Made by a program: the position numbers and the translations under genes. Below, one piece after another: positions 7,638 to 16,000 of a DNA stretch of 34,255 nucleotides. The notes under the pieces were generated by a model. The model was given only the letters and a program-made list of their open reading frames with translations. It was not told the origin of the DNA and did not search any database. Numbering within the stretch: the first letter of the stretch is position 1; every line of letters begins with the position of its first letter. This DNA comes from an uncultured Archangium sp. (GTDB lineage Bacteria; Myxococcota; Myxococcia; Myxococcales; Myxococcaceae), in contig CAIVGN010000179.1 of the NCBI GenBank assembly GCA_903905455.1, positions 1 to 34,255 on the forward strand, read 5' to 3'.

Positions 7638-8438
7638 ATGCGAGTTGCGGCGCTCCTGTTCTTCGTCCTGGGCTTCGCGGCGTGCGGCACGTCCACCCCG
7701 GGCAGCTGCGGCCCGGCGAACTGTACCGGCTGTTGTTCGGCCGCCGGCGCCTGCGTGGCGGGTGCGGCGACTGACGCCTGTGGCTCCGGGGGCGCGACGT
7801 GCGCGAACTGCCTCGTACAGGGACGCTCGTGCGTCCTCTCGTTCTGCGCCGCGCCGCAGGGAGGTACGGGCGGTGGCTCGACGGGCACCGGCGGCGGCAG
7901 TGGCACAGGTGGTGGCAGCGGCACGGGTGGTGGCTCGACAACCACCGGCGGAGGCAGCGCCGCCTGCCAGGCGGTCACCTTGCCTGCGACGCTCCCGTCG
8001 AACGCCTGGAGCCCCTATGCGGCCTCGGGCAGCACCACCGCGCCGGCCACCTCGGAGGTCCGCTTCCTCACCGGCAATGCCGTGGCGCAAGCAGCGCTGA
8101 GCATCTCGTTGGTGCGTCGGCCTCCCCTGGCAAACCCCACCTTTCCTGTCTCAGGCCAGTTCATCGCCGACGCCGCCAACTGCACCGGCTGCGCGACGTA
8201 CATGAGCTGTCAAGGCGACTTCGCGAGCTGTGGCGGGCCCGGCACGCGGTACTTCAGGGCTGTCGCGGGCTCGTGGGAATTCACCCGCGCCGACACCAAC
8301 CCGAACACCGGCTTCATTCGCGGGTCGATCGTCACGCCCACCCGCTTCATCGAGTGGGACTTCCAGACGAACGCGGCCATCGGTGCCGGCGACTGCTTCG
8401 AGCTGTCACCGACCACGTTCGAAGGACAGTGGCCGTAG
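7638..8438 (+). CDS. Lipoprotein with Cys-rich head and Gly/Thr/Ser linker
   Basis: 266-aa predicted lipoprotein. ATG at 7638; -10-like TACGCG ends 8 nt upstream, suggesting a nearly leaderless message. Signal MRVAALLFFVLGFAAC gives the lipobox FAAC. Residues ~22-75 hold ten Cys (CGPANCTGCC, CANC, CVLSFC), then a Gly/Ser/Thr linker (about residues 76-110, repeats of TGGGS), then a ~155-residue domain with two Cys pairs (CTGCATYMSC, CGG) and aromatic strands. The Cys-head-plus-linker layout is common among myxobacterial surface lipoproteins. No motif suggests enzymatic activity. Function unknown. Confidence 0.75.
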   Translation: MRVAALLFFVLGFAACGTSTPGSCGPANCTGCCSAAGACVAGAATDACGSGGATCANCLVQGRSCVLSFCAAPQGGTGGGSTGTGGGSGTGGGSGTGGGSTTTGGGSAACQAVTLPATLPSNAWSPYAASGSTTAPATSEVRFLTGNAVAQAALSISLVRRPPLANPTFPVSGQFIADAANCTGCATYMSCQGDFASCGGPGTRYFRAVAGSWEFTRADTNPNTGFIRGSIVTPTRFIEWDFQTNAAIGAGDCFELSPTTFEGQWP

Positions 8439-8463
8439 GTACGCGCCTGGAGAGTGTGAAGCG

Positions 8464-8853
8464 ATGTCACGGACCCGGTGGGCTCTCTCGGCGGTGGGGC
8501 TGTTCGGGCTCGAGGTGTTGATCGCCACGGTGTGGCGGCACGTGCCCTTCGTGCGCGCCGACCTCGGTGACTACCTGGTGGTGGTGCTGGTGTACGCGGC
8601 GGCCAAGGCGGTGGGCCCGTATCGCGCCACGCCGCTGGCGCTGGCGGTCTTTGCGCTGGGCGTGGTCGTGGAAGTCGCGCAGGCGCTCGGCCTCGCGGAT
8701 CGCCTGGGCCTCGCCGAGGGCGGCGTGCTGCGCATCCTGGTGGGCACGAGCTTCCAGCTCACCGACCTCGCCATGTACGCCGCGGGCTGCGCGACGGCGT
8801 GGCTGATCGACGCGCCGGGTCGCTCGGTCGTGACGTCACCGCGCGCGGCCTGA
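8464..8853 (+). CDS. DUF2809-like small integral membrane protein
   Basis: 129-aa protein with four predicted transmembrane helices: ~8-22 (LSAVGLFGLEVLIAT), ~36-52 (YLVVVLVYAAAKAV), ~56-78 (LALAVFALGVVVEVAQAL) and ~93-115 (ILVGTSFQLTDLAMYAAG). The arrangement LGDYLVV...YAAAKAV, FALGVVVEVAQ and FQLTDLAMYAAG matches the DUF2809/VanZ-like pattern (a Glu in the third helix and a DLxxYxxG in the last). Biochemical role of DUF2809 is unknown. It lies 25 bp after the preceding lipoprotein gene and 21 bp before the imm11 gene, so cotranscription of the three is plausible. Confidence 0.7.
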   Translation: MSRTRWALSAVGLFGLEVLIATVWRHVPFVRADLGDYLVVVLVYAAAKAVGPYRATPLALAVFALGVVVEVAQALGLADRLGLAEGGVLRILVGTSFQLTDLAMYAAGCATAWLIDAPGRSVVTSPRAA

Positions 8854-8874
8854 GCGACTACGCTTCGCTCTTCC

Positions 8875-9681
8875 ATGACGCAGCCACTCAGCCTCGCCGT
8901 TCACGGCACGAAGGGATTGCCCCTCTGCCCCCGGTGCCGCGACGTGGCCCTGTCCACGGACGAGCGGATCGACGCCACGCTCGAGTGCACCATCGAGACC
9001 TGGTCCCCCGAGCGCGCCGGCGACGCGAGCCTCGACGTCGAGTGCGGATCGGCGCGGGGGTGCCAGCAGCGCTGGCTGATCTACTTCGGGGCTCCCCGGG
9101 CCTCGCCTTCGCACTGGGTGTGGACCAACGCGCGGCAGCACGAGGACGAGGCGGTGATCTCCGGTCGGCCCGAGGTCATCACCGGAGACCTGCGCTTCGA
9201 TGACGGGGCGCGGGTGCAGGGCGTGGTTCCGCTGATTGAGCTCGTGCTCGACGAGGACTCGCAGGGCCACCGCCTCACCGACAACCTCCTCGCGCCGGGC
9301 ACCACGGGGCTCGTCTTCTCGTCGCGCCTGCTGCAGGTGCTCGCCCGCGCGGGCGTCGGCAACCTCCAGTATTTCCCGCTGCACGTCGTCAACCCGGCGA
9401 CCCGGGAGATCAACGCCGACTACCAACTCGCCAATGTGCTGGGCCGGGTCGCCGCCGTCGACCTCGAGCGGTCCGACGTGGAGCTGTACCGGGGGGCGCC
9501 GCGGGGCATTCAGTTCATCAACGCGCTCGCGCTCGATGCGTCGAGGGTGGGGGGGCTGCCGCTCTTTCGGCTCGAGGAGCACGCGCAGGTGTTGATTGCC
9601 CAGCGCAGGGTGCGCGACGCGTGTGTCGAGGCGGGCATCACCGGCGTGGTCTTCGTCGATCCCGGCCAATTCTCGCAGTAG
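8875..9681 (+). CDS. imm11-family (DUF1629, MXAN_0049-like) immunity protein
   Basis: 268-aa soluble protein. The C-terminal ~150 residues carry the imm11/DUF1629 order: GLVFSSRLLQVLARAGVGN (~143-161), FPLHVVN, YQLANVLGRVAAVDLERSD (~182-200), ALALDASRVGGLPLFRLEEH (~220-240), and the ending VLIAQRRVRDACVEAGITGV. The N-terminal ~60 residues have CPRC and two further Cys (VECGSARGCQ), possibly a small zinc-binding module. Members are predicted to neutralise polymorphic toxins, but no toxin gene is adjacent, so this is an orphan immunity gene or a domesticated copy. Start ATG at 8875 with -10-like TACGCT 10 nt upstream. Its 3' side is followed at once by dispersed repeats. Confidence 0.75.
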   Translation: MTQPLSLAVHGTKGLPLCPRCRDVALSTDERIDATLECTIETWSPERAGDASLDVECGSARGCQQRWLIYFGAPRASPSHWVWTNARQHEDEAVISGRPEVITGDLRFDDGARVQGVVPLIELVLDEDSQGHRLTDNLLAPGTTGLVFSSRLLQVLARAGVGNLQYFPLHVVNPATREINADYQLANVLGRVAAVDLERSDVELYRGAPRGIQFINALALDASRVGGLPLFRLEEHAQVLIAQRRVRDACVEAGITGVVFVDPGQFSQ

Positions 9682-9696
9682 CGAGGCAGTGGCGTT

Positions 9697-9815
9697 CGTC
9701 GAAAAGGCCCTGGGGAGCGAAGGGGGGGCATGGCGTGTGCGCCTTGCTCGTCGCAGGCAGCCCCTCGCCGCGAGACGCTGTTGACGTCGACGTGCAGGCT
9801 TCGAGGACAGTGATG
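9697..9815 (+). repeat. Dispersed intergenic element, copy B
   Basis: Begins about 15 bp after the imm11 stop. Matches copy C closely (AAAGGCCCTGGGGAG, GAAGGGGGGGC, CCTTGCTCGTCGC, GCAGCCCCT, GCCGCGAG, GCTGTTGACG, GGCTTCGA.GACA) and copy A more loosely. CCTG...GAAGG can fold with CCTTGCTCG...CAGG. Copies A and B both start immediately after a plus-strand stop codon. Confidence 0.7.
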
Positions 9816-9824
9816 AGTCGAGAC

Positions 9825-9866
9825 GAGGTGCGAGGTGCGAGGTGCGAGGTGCGAGGTGCGAGGTGC
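9825..9866 (+). repeat. Heptanucleotide microsatellite, 6 x GAGGTGC
   Basis: Six perfect copies of GAGGTGC (9825-9831 through 9860-9866), followed by GAGCG. It separates element copies B and C. No ORF crosses it that I would call a gene, so copy-number variation would be neutral or act only on spacing. Confidence 0.95.
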
Positions 9867-9871
9867 GAGCG

Positions 9872-9983
9872 TTCTTCGAAAGGCCCTGGGGAGTGAAGGG
9901 GGGGCGTGGGCTGTGCACCTTGCTCGTCGCCGGCAGCCCCTGGCCGCGAGCCGCTGTTGACGGCGGCGTGCGGGCTTCGATGA
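9872..9983 (+). repeat. Dispersed intergenic element, copy C, running into tandem unit 1
   Basis: Third copy of the element: TTCGAAAGGCCCTGGGGAGTG, CACCTTGCTCGTCGCCGGCAGCCCCTGGCCGCGAGCCGCTG core in the same order as copy B. Its TTGACG...GGCTTCGATGACA end is also the start of the 250-bp tandem units. Confidence 0.7.
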
Positions 9984-10206
9984 CACTGACGGACTCCGTG
10001 GGGGTCAGCACCACCACGGAGTCCGTCAGAGTGCAGGCATCGAGACGCCGCGCGGTGAGGGGCGTGCCCGGAACGCGCACGGCGCCTTCACCCCAGCCCT
10101 CCCACGCACCCCATGGCTGTCTTGCGCCGACGCCCGTCGCGCGATGACCACCGATGCTGCCCCCGCACCTCGCCGAGCAACTCGAGCCCCTCGTTCCGAG
10201 CCGCCA
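9957..10206 (+). repeat. 250-bp tandem unit 1 (hairpin plus truncated photolyase start)
   Basis: Runs from TTGACGGCGGCG to just before the same sequence at 10207. Contains the 44-bp hairpin 9986-10029, a block ending CCCATGGCTGTCTTGCGCC, and an 18-codon ORF from ATG 10154 whose product starts MLPPHLAEQLEP, almost identical to the photolyase N-terminus, then stops at the TGA inside the next TTGAC. Confidence 0.9.
9986..10029. repeat. 44-bp perfect inverted repeat, hairpin copy 1
   Basis: Arms CTGACGGACTCCGTGG (9986-10001) and CCACGGAGTCCGTCAG (10014-10029): 16 of 16 bp paired, 12-nt loop. No U-run follows, so it is not a canonical terminator. Confidence 0.95.
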
Positions 10207-10455
10207 TTGACGTCGGCGTGCGGGCTTCGATGACACTGACGGACTCCGTGGGGGTCAGCACCACCACGGAGTCCGTCAGAGTGCAGGCATCGAGACGCGC
10301 GCGCTGAGGGGCCCGCCCGGAACGCGCACGGCGCCCTCACCCCAGCCCTCCCACGCAACCCATGGCTGTCTTGCGCCGACGCCCGTCGCGCGATGACGAC
10401 CGATGCGGCCCCCACACCTCGCCGAGCAACTCGGGCCCCTCGTTCCGCTCCGCGA
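10207..10455 (+). repeat. 249-bp tandem unit 2 (hairpin plus truncated photolyase start)
   Basis: Second unit, with the same order as unit 1. The truncated photolyase start is at ATG 10403, giving MRPPHLAEQLGP and again ending at TGA 18 codons later. Divergence from unit 1 is concentrated outside the hairpin. Confidence 0.9.
10236..10279. repeat. 44-bp perfect inverted repeat, hairpin copy 2
   Basis: Identical over all 44 bases to copies 1 and 3, loop included, although flanking bases differ. Confidence 0.95.
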
Positions 10456-10695
10456 TTGACGTCGGCGTGCAGGCTTCGATGACACTGACGGACTCCGTGG
10501 GGGTCAGCACCACCACGGAGTCCGTCAGAGTGCAGGCATCGATACGCCGCGCGCCGAGGGCCCCGCCCGGAACGCGCACGGCCCCCGCCCCCAGCCCCCC
10601 CACGCACCCCATGGCTGTTTTGCGACCGGGCCCGTTACACAATGGCCACCGATGCTGCCCCCGCACCTCGCCGAGCGCCTCGAGCCGCACGCCCC
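10456..10695 (+). repeat. Tandem unit 3, leading into the intact photolyase gene
   Basis: Third unit: hairpin 10485-10528, then a diverged stretch, then CCGATG at 10650 where the photolyase frame stays open. Here the region before the ATG reads GTTACACAATGGCCACC, while units 1 and 2 have CGCGCGATGAC at the same place, so only unit 3 has a TACACA -10-like box. Confidence 0.85.
10485..10528. repeat. 44-bp perfect inverted repeat, hairpin copy 3
   Basis: Same arms and loop as copies 1 and 2. Ends 123 bp upstream of the photolyase ATG. Confidence 0.95.
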
Positions 10696-13078
10696 GACCC
10701 CGCGCCCCGGTGACTACGTCATCTACTGGATGCGCATCGCCGTCCGCGCCACCGAGAACCCGGCCCTCGACGTCGCGCTGAGCGCCGCCCGCGCGCTGGG
10801 CAAGCCGGTCTTCGTCTACCACGCGCTGTCCGAGCGCTACCGCTACGCCTCCGACCGCCTGCACACCTTCATCCTCGAGGGCGCGCGCGACGTGCAGCGC
10901 GCCTGCGCCGAGCGCGGCATCGGCTATGCCTTCCACCTCGAGCGCGAAGGTGCGCGCGAGCCGGTGCTCCGCGAACTGTCGAAGCAGGCCGCCCTGGTGG
11001 TGACCGACTTCATGCCCGTGCAGCCGATGCTGCGCTGGGACGCCGAGCTGGCGAAGGAAGCGCCGCTGTGGAGGGTCGACGCCTCGTGCGTGGTACCGGT
11101 GTGGCAGCTGACCACCCCGCTCGAGCGCGCCTTCACCTTCCGCGAGGCCGTCGAGCCCTCGTGGCGCGCGCGCCTCGAGACCCCGTGGGCCGACGTGGCG
11201 CCCCACGGCCCCGCGTGGCTGCCGGCGCTGCCCTTCACCCCGGTCGACCTGCAGGCCACCTCCCTCGCCGCCCTGGTCGCCAGCTGCGGCATCGACCACG
11301 CCATCGCCCCGGTGCAGCACACGCCCGGGGGCGCCACGGCCGCGCTGCAGCGCTGGCGCACCTTCCGCGACACGAAGCTCGCCCGCTACGACCAGGACCG
11401 GAACGACCCGGTGCGCGAGGCCACCAGCCGGCTCAGCGGGTATCTCCACTTCGGCCACGTCAGCCCCTTCCTCGTGGCCCGCGAGGCCCACGCGCACCGC
11501 AGCGAGGGCGCCGAGAAGTTCCTCGACGAGCTGCTCGTGTGGCGCGAACTGGCGTGGCACTTCTGCCTCCACCACCCGAACCACGAGACCGTCGAGGTGC
11601 TCCCGGCCTGGGCCCGCGAGACGCTGCGGCAGCACGAGCGCGACGGCCGCACCGCGCTGCCTTCCCTCGAACAACTCGCGCGCGCACAGACCGGCGACCT
11701 GCTGTGGGACGCCGCGCAGCGCCAGCTCCTCACCCACGGGGAGCTGCACAACAACGTGCGCATGACCTGGGGCAAGGCCGTGCTGGGGTGGACCCGCACC
11801 GCGTCCGAGGCCCTCGCCACGCTCGTCGACCTGAACCACCGCTACGCGCTCGACGGCCGCGACCCGGGCTCCTACGGCGGCATCTTGTGGTGCTTCGGCG
11901 CGCTCGATCGCCCCTTCAGCCCCCCGGTGCCGGTGCTGGGCACGGTGCGGCCCCGGCCCACGGCCGAGCAGGCGAAGCGCTTCGACGTCGGCGAGTACGA
12001 GCGCAAGGTGCACCGCCCCACGCGCGGCGCCCCGCTCACCGTGGCCGTCATCGGCGCAGGCGTCGCCGGCGCCGCGGCCGCCCGCGCGCTGAAAGACGCG
12101 GGGCACCAGGTCACCCTCTTCGACAAGGGCCGCGGCCCCGGGGGTCGCGTGGCCACGCGCAGCGAAGGCGAGCTCCGCTTCGACCACGGCGCCCAGTACT
12201 TCACCGTGCGCGACGAGCGCTTCGCCCGCTGGGCCCGCGCCTGGTGGCAGGAGCGCGTCCTCACCCAGTGGAAGGGCATCATCGACGGCGCCAAAGGCCG
12301 CGAGCACCCCCACGAGTTGGTGCGCCTGGTGGGCGCGCCGGGCATGAACGCGGTGGTCAAGCGCATGCTGCTCGACCTCGACGTGCGCCTGGGCGTGGAG
12401 ATCAAGGGGCTGACCCGCGACGGCTCGCGCTGGCGGCTCCTCGACGCCGCCGGCCACGCACAGGGCGAGTTCGAGGTCGCGGTGGTGGCCACCCCCGCCC
12501 CCCAGGCCGCGGAGCTCATCGACCCTTCGTCGTATGCCCTCGCGTCCCGCATCCGCGACGAGGTGGTGATGGCGCCGTGCTGGGCGGTGATGGCCCACTT
12601 CGACGAGGGCACCGGCGTGGAGTGGGACGGCGCCTTCAGTCACGTGGGGCCGCTGTCGTGGCTTTCACGCAACTCGAGCAAGCCGGAGCGGCCAGCGGTT
12701 CCCGGCGAGTCGTTCGTGCTCCACACCTCACCCGAATGGAGCCGCGCCCACCTCGAGCTCACGCCCGAGGCCGTGGTGCCCATGGTGATGGACGCGTTCT
12801 TCGCCACCACCGGCGTGCGCCGCCAGGACCCCTCGTTCAGCAAGGCCCACCGCTGGCGCTACGCGAAGACCGAGCAGCCGCTGGGCGCGCCCTGCCTGTG
12901 GGACGAAGGGCTGCAGCTCGCGGTGTGCGGCGACTGGTGCCTGGGCGCCCGCGTGGAGTCGGCCTTCCTCTCCGGGAGCGCCGCCGCGGGGTGGATCAAC
13001 GCCCTGCCCGGGGGCCCGCTCGACGAACGCGAGCCCCCGCATGGGCCTTCGACCCAGATGACGCTCGGCCTGCGCTGA
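10652..13078 (+). CDS. Class II CPD photolyase fused to a renalase/amine-oxidase-like flavoprotein
   Basis: 808-aa fusion. Residues ~1-445 are a class II cyclobutane pyrimidine dimer photolyase: VIYWMRIAVRATENPALDVAL (~24-44), VDASCVVPVWQ (~145-155), FLDELLVWRELAWHFCLHHPN (~289-309), GELHNNVRMTWGKAVLGWT (~366-384) and YALDGRDPGSYGGILWCFG (~396-414), all in class II order; it would split UV dimers using light and FAD. Residues ~455-795 form a second FAD module with VAVIGAGVAGAAAARAL (GxGxxG, ~463), an acidic residue in VTLFDKG, the GG motif GRGPGGRVATR and DHGAQYFTV, as in COG3380/renalase-like NAD(P)/FAD oxidoreductases. Both halves are about full length for stand-alone proteins. ATG at 10652 is supported by the repeat copies, which preserve it. 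Convergent with the cytochrome gene, 12 bp apart. Substrate of the oxidoreductase half is unknown. Confidence 0.9.
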   Translation: MLPPHLAERLEPHAPTPRPGDYVIYWMRIAVRATENPALDVALSAARALGKPVFVYHALSERYRYASDRLHTFILEGARDVQRACAERGIGYAFHLEREGAREPVLRELSKQAALVVTDFMPVQPMLRWDAELAKEAPLWRVDASCVVPVWQLTTPLERAFTFREAVEPSWRARLETPWADVAPHGPAWLPALPFTPVDLQATSLAALVASCGIDHAIAPVQHTPGGATAALQRWRTFRDTKLARYDQDRNDPVREATSRLSGYLHFGHVSPFLVAREAHAHRSEGAEKFLDELLVWRELAWHFCLHHPNHETVEVLPAWARETLRQHERDGRTALPSLEQLARAQTGDLLWDAAQRQLLTHGELHNNVRMTWGKAVLGWTRTASEALATLVDLNHRYALDGRDPGSYGGILWCFGALDRPFSPPVPVLGTVRPRPTAEQAKRFDVGEYERKVHRPTRGAPLTVAVIGAGVAGAAAARALKDAGHQVTLFDKGRGPGGRVATRSEGELRFDHGAQYFTVRDERFARWARAWWQERVLTQWKGIIDGAKGREHPHELVRLVGAPGMNAVVKRMLLDLDVRLGVEIKGLTRDGSRWRLLDAAGHAQGEFEVAVVATPAPQAAELIDPSSYALASRIRDEVVMAPCWAVMAHFDEGTGVEWDGAFSHVGPLSWLSRNSSKPERPAVPGESFVLHTSPEWSRAHLELTPEAVVPMVMDAFFATTGVRRQDPSFSKAHRWRYAKTEQPLGAPCLWDEGLQLAVCGDWCLGARVESAFLSGSAAAGWINALPGGPLDEREPPHGPSTQMTLGLR

Positions 13079-13090
13079 GCCCCGCGCCTC

Positions 13091-16000
13091 TCAGTGGCAG
13101 TTGTTGCAGCCGCTGGTGCTCTTGCTGTTGCTGATGCCGGGGTTGCTGGGCCGGTGCTTGAAGGTCCAGATGTTGGTGGTGCTCGCCGTCGTCGCGTACT
13201 GGTGGCACGCCCCGCAGCGGGTCAGCTTGGTGTTGGTGTGGTTCGCCGTGAAGCTGTCGCCGCTGAAGTTCCCGGTGACGCTGGTGGCCTGGCTGAACTG
13301 GTGCCCGCCGGTGGCGGTGGGCAGGGTCAGCGGAGGCGTGGTGGTCAGCGTGGTGTAGAGGCTGGCGGTGAACGCGTGGCAGGTGACGCAGCCGTTGACG
13401 TTCGCCGTGGCGTTGGTGTGCGCGTACTTGAGGTTCGCCACCGTGCCCTTGAAGCCCGAGAACTCGATGTGGCACGAGGTGCACTTGTTGCCGTTGGTGA
13501 TGCCGGCGTAGTGGCTGGCCGCGGCCACGGTGAGGTGCTTGGTCGAGTTGCCGCCCAGGCCGTGGCAGGTGTTGCAGTCGAGCGTGCTGGTGACCGTCGA
13601 GCCGGACGAGGCGTGGGCCCCGGTGGCGCCCAGCCAGTTGGGCGTGGTGGCGCTGGTGCCCGGCCACGAGTGGCACGAGGCACAGTCCTGGGCCGAGGTG
13701 GCGGTGAAGGCCGCGTGGTCCTGCCGTGCGTAGGTGGCGCCGGGCTTCACGTTGACGTGGCAGTTGCTGCAGCGGCCGGTGGCGTTGAACACCAGGGGCG
13801 TGGCGCTGGTGAAGTTGCGGTGGAAGGTGGCCTTCGCCCATTCCTTGCCCGCCGCCGAGGGGCCGACCTGGGTGTGGCAGAACTTGCAGTCGAAGCGGGT
13901 GACGTTGCTGTCGGCGTGGGAGATCTGGTCGTGGGTGTTGGCCGGCGCGTCGATGGACGTGGTGACGGTCACCGAGTCCACGAGGCCCGCGGGCAGGTTG
14001 TTGTTGGTGCCCACCACCGTGCCGCGACCGTTGGTGAGGCCGTGGCACACGGCGCAGCCGGTGACCGTGGGCACCTTCGCGTGGAAGGCCGAGGCCTTGT
14101 TCCAGGCGCTCCCGGCGACCTTCGCGTCGGCGAGGTGACAGGTCGCGCAGTCCTTGCCCGTCACCGTGGCGTCGTCGTGGTTCATCCACTGCGCGCCGTT
14201 GGTGGCCGTGCCGCCCTTGACCAGCGCGTAGACCACGGTGCCCTGGGTGGCGGCCGCCGGCTTGGCGGGCGCGTGGCACTCGAGGCACTGGGCGGGCTGC
14301 GTCGTGGCGGTGAGCGTCGAATGGTAGGCGCCGGTCTTCCACAGCGTGGTGGTGGTGGGCAGCGTGCTGCTCTTGCCCAGCGCGGTGGCGTGGCAGGTGG
14401 CGCAGGCCTGGGTGGTGACCAGGGTCGAGCGGTGCTTCATGGTGAAGACGCCCGTGATGGTCAGGTCGGCCTGGGTGGTGGTGCTCAGGGGGTAGTGGCA
14501 GCTCACGCAGTCCGACGGGGTGGCACCGCCGGGCACGCTGGGGTGGAACTTGCCGTCGCTCCACTGGGTGGGGCCGAGGCCGGGGGTGTGGTGGCAGCTC
14601 CCGCAGTCCATGGCGGGCACGCCGCTCACCGTGCCGCCCACGAAGGTGGCCGCGTGGTCCATGGGCATCAGCCAGGTGCCCGCGTCGGTCTTGGAGACGA
14701 TGTTCGGCGGCCGCATGCCGCGGTGGCAGTCGAGGCACGCCGTGGGCTGCACCAGCACCGTCACCCCGGCGTCGGGCGTGGCGCGGTAGCCGCTGAGCGA
14801 CGCGTGGAACCTGCCGTTGGCGTAGGCGGTGACGTTGGTGCCGGTGGACGTGTGGCAGTGCCAGCAGGTCGCGGGATCACCGGCGACGCCGGGAGCGAGC
14901 TGCGGCGCGATGGCGCTCGAGGTGTGGAGGAAGGCGTTGGGCAGGCTCACCGTGGTGGTGGTCATGCCGGTCACCGTGGCGCCCGAGCGGTTGAGCAGCG
15001 TCGACTGCAGGCGCACCGTCTGGGCGGGCGTGCTGATCAACGTCGTGGGGTAGCTCTGGCCGCCGCGCCAATCGCCGCCGGGGATGGGGGTGAGGCTGGT
15101 GAAGACGTTGCGGGTCACCGTGGCCTGGTGACAGCCCACGCAGTCGCCGGTGCCACTGAGCGCGTGGTTGAAGGTGACCGTGGCCGGGGGCGTGAGCAGG
15201 TCGGGGCGCTGCGTGGTGTGGCAGGTGATGCAGGTGGTGCCGGCCAGCCCGGTGGGCGCGTGCGTGAAGTGCCCGCCCTGCCAGTTCTGGTTCGTGCCCC
15301 ACAGGCCGGTACCCGGGCCGCGGTGACACTCGGCGCAGTCGAGGCCGGCGCCGTGCTTCTCGCCGTTGACGTTGGTGGCGTAGTCGAAGGGGCTCGCCTG
15401 GTACGCGCCCAGCCAACCGGTGGTCGAGGTGGGCCGCTCGGCGTCGTGGCACGGGAGGCAGGTGCTGGGCGTGGCCGCGCTGGCCGCGTGGAACTTGCCG
15501 CCCGACCACGCGCTGGTCGACGCGTGGCAGGTCTTGCATTCCCCGGGCGCGGTGGCGTGGTCGAAGGTGAAGTTCGCGGCGGCGACGGGCGCCACGGGCC
15601 GGCTGTTGGCGTGGCAGTCGAGACAGGCGCGCGGCTGCGGCAGGTTCGCCGCGGTGAGCGAGGCGTGGAACTCGGCGCCCGCGTCGTGGCGGCCGTCGGC
15701 GAAGGTCCACTGCGTGTCGGTGAGGTCGAGGGGCGGCTGGTGGCAGGTGCTGCAGTCGGCCGGGAGCACCCTGGTGGTGGTCGGCGCGTCGTTGAGCCAC
15801 TCCACGGCGTCGTGGCGCATCTCGCCCGTCGAGGGGCTGCGGCGCGCGTCGAGGTCGCCCACGAAACCCGAAGGCGGCGCTCCCCGGTGACACTCGGCGC
15901 AGGTCGCGGGCTGCGGCAGGCCGAGGTTGGTGAGCGACCAGTGCATCACGCCCGGGTAGTACTGGCCCTGCTCCGCCTGCGCGTGGCAGTTGGTGCACAC

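Noticed and set aside
8836-10236. Minus-strand frames with repeated SSKPARRRQQRLAARG peptides
   Set aside because: The similarity between them comes from the dispersed intergenic DNA element read in one frame, not from a protein family; no start or motif supports them.
10207-10241. TTGACG with a 17-bp spacer as a sigma-70 promoter in each repeat unit
   Set aside because: The -35 match is good but the bases 17 nt later (ATGACA) are a poor -10, and the hexamer recurs as part of the repeat core.
9957-10700. CRISPR array
   Set aside because: Only three units of ~250 bp containing gene fragments; no short direct repeats with unique spacers and no cas genes.
13079-13090. Shared terminator between convergent photolyase and cytochrome genes
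   Set aside because: Only 12 bp separate the stops and no stem with a T-run is present.
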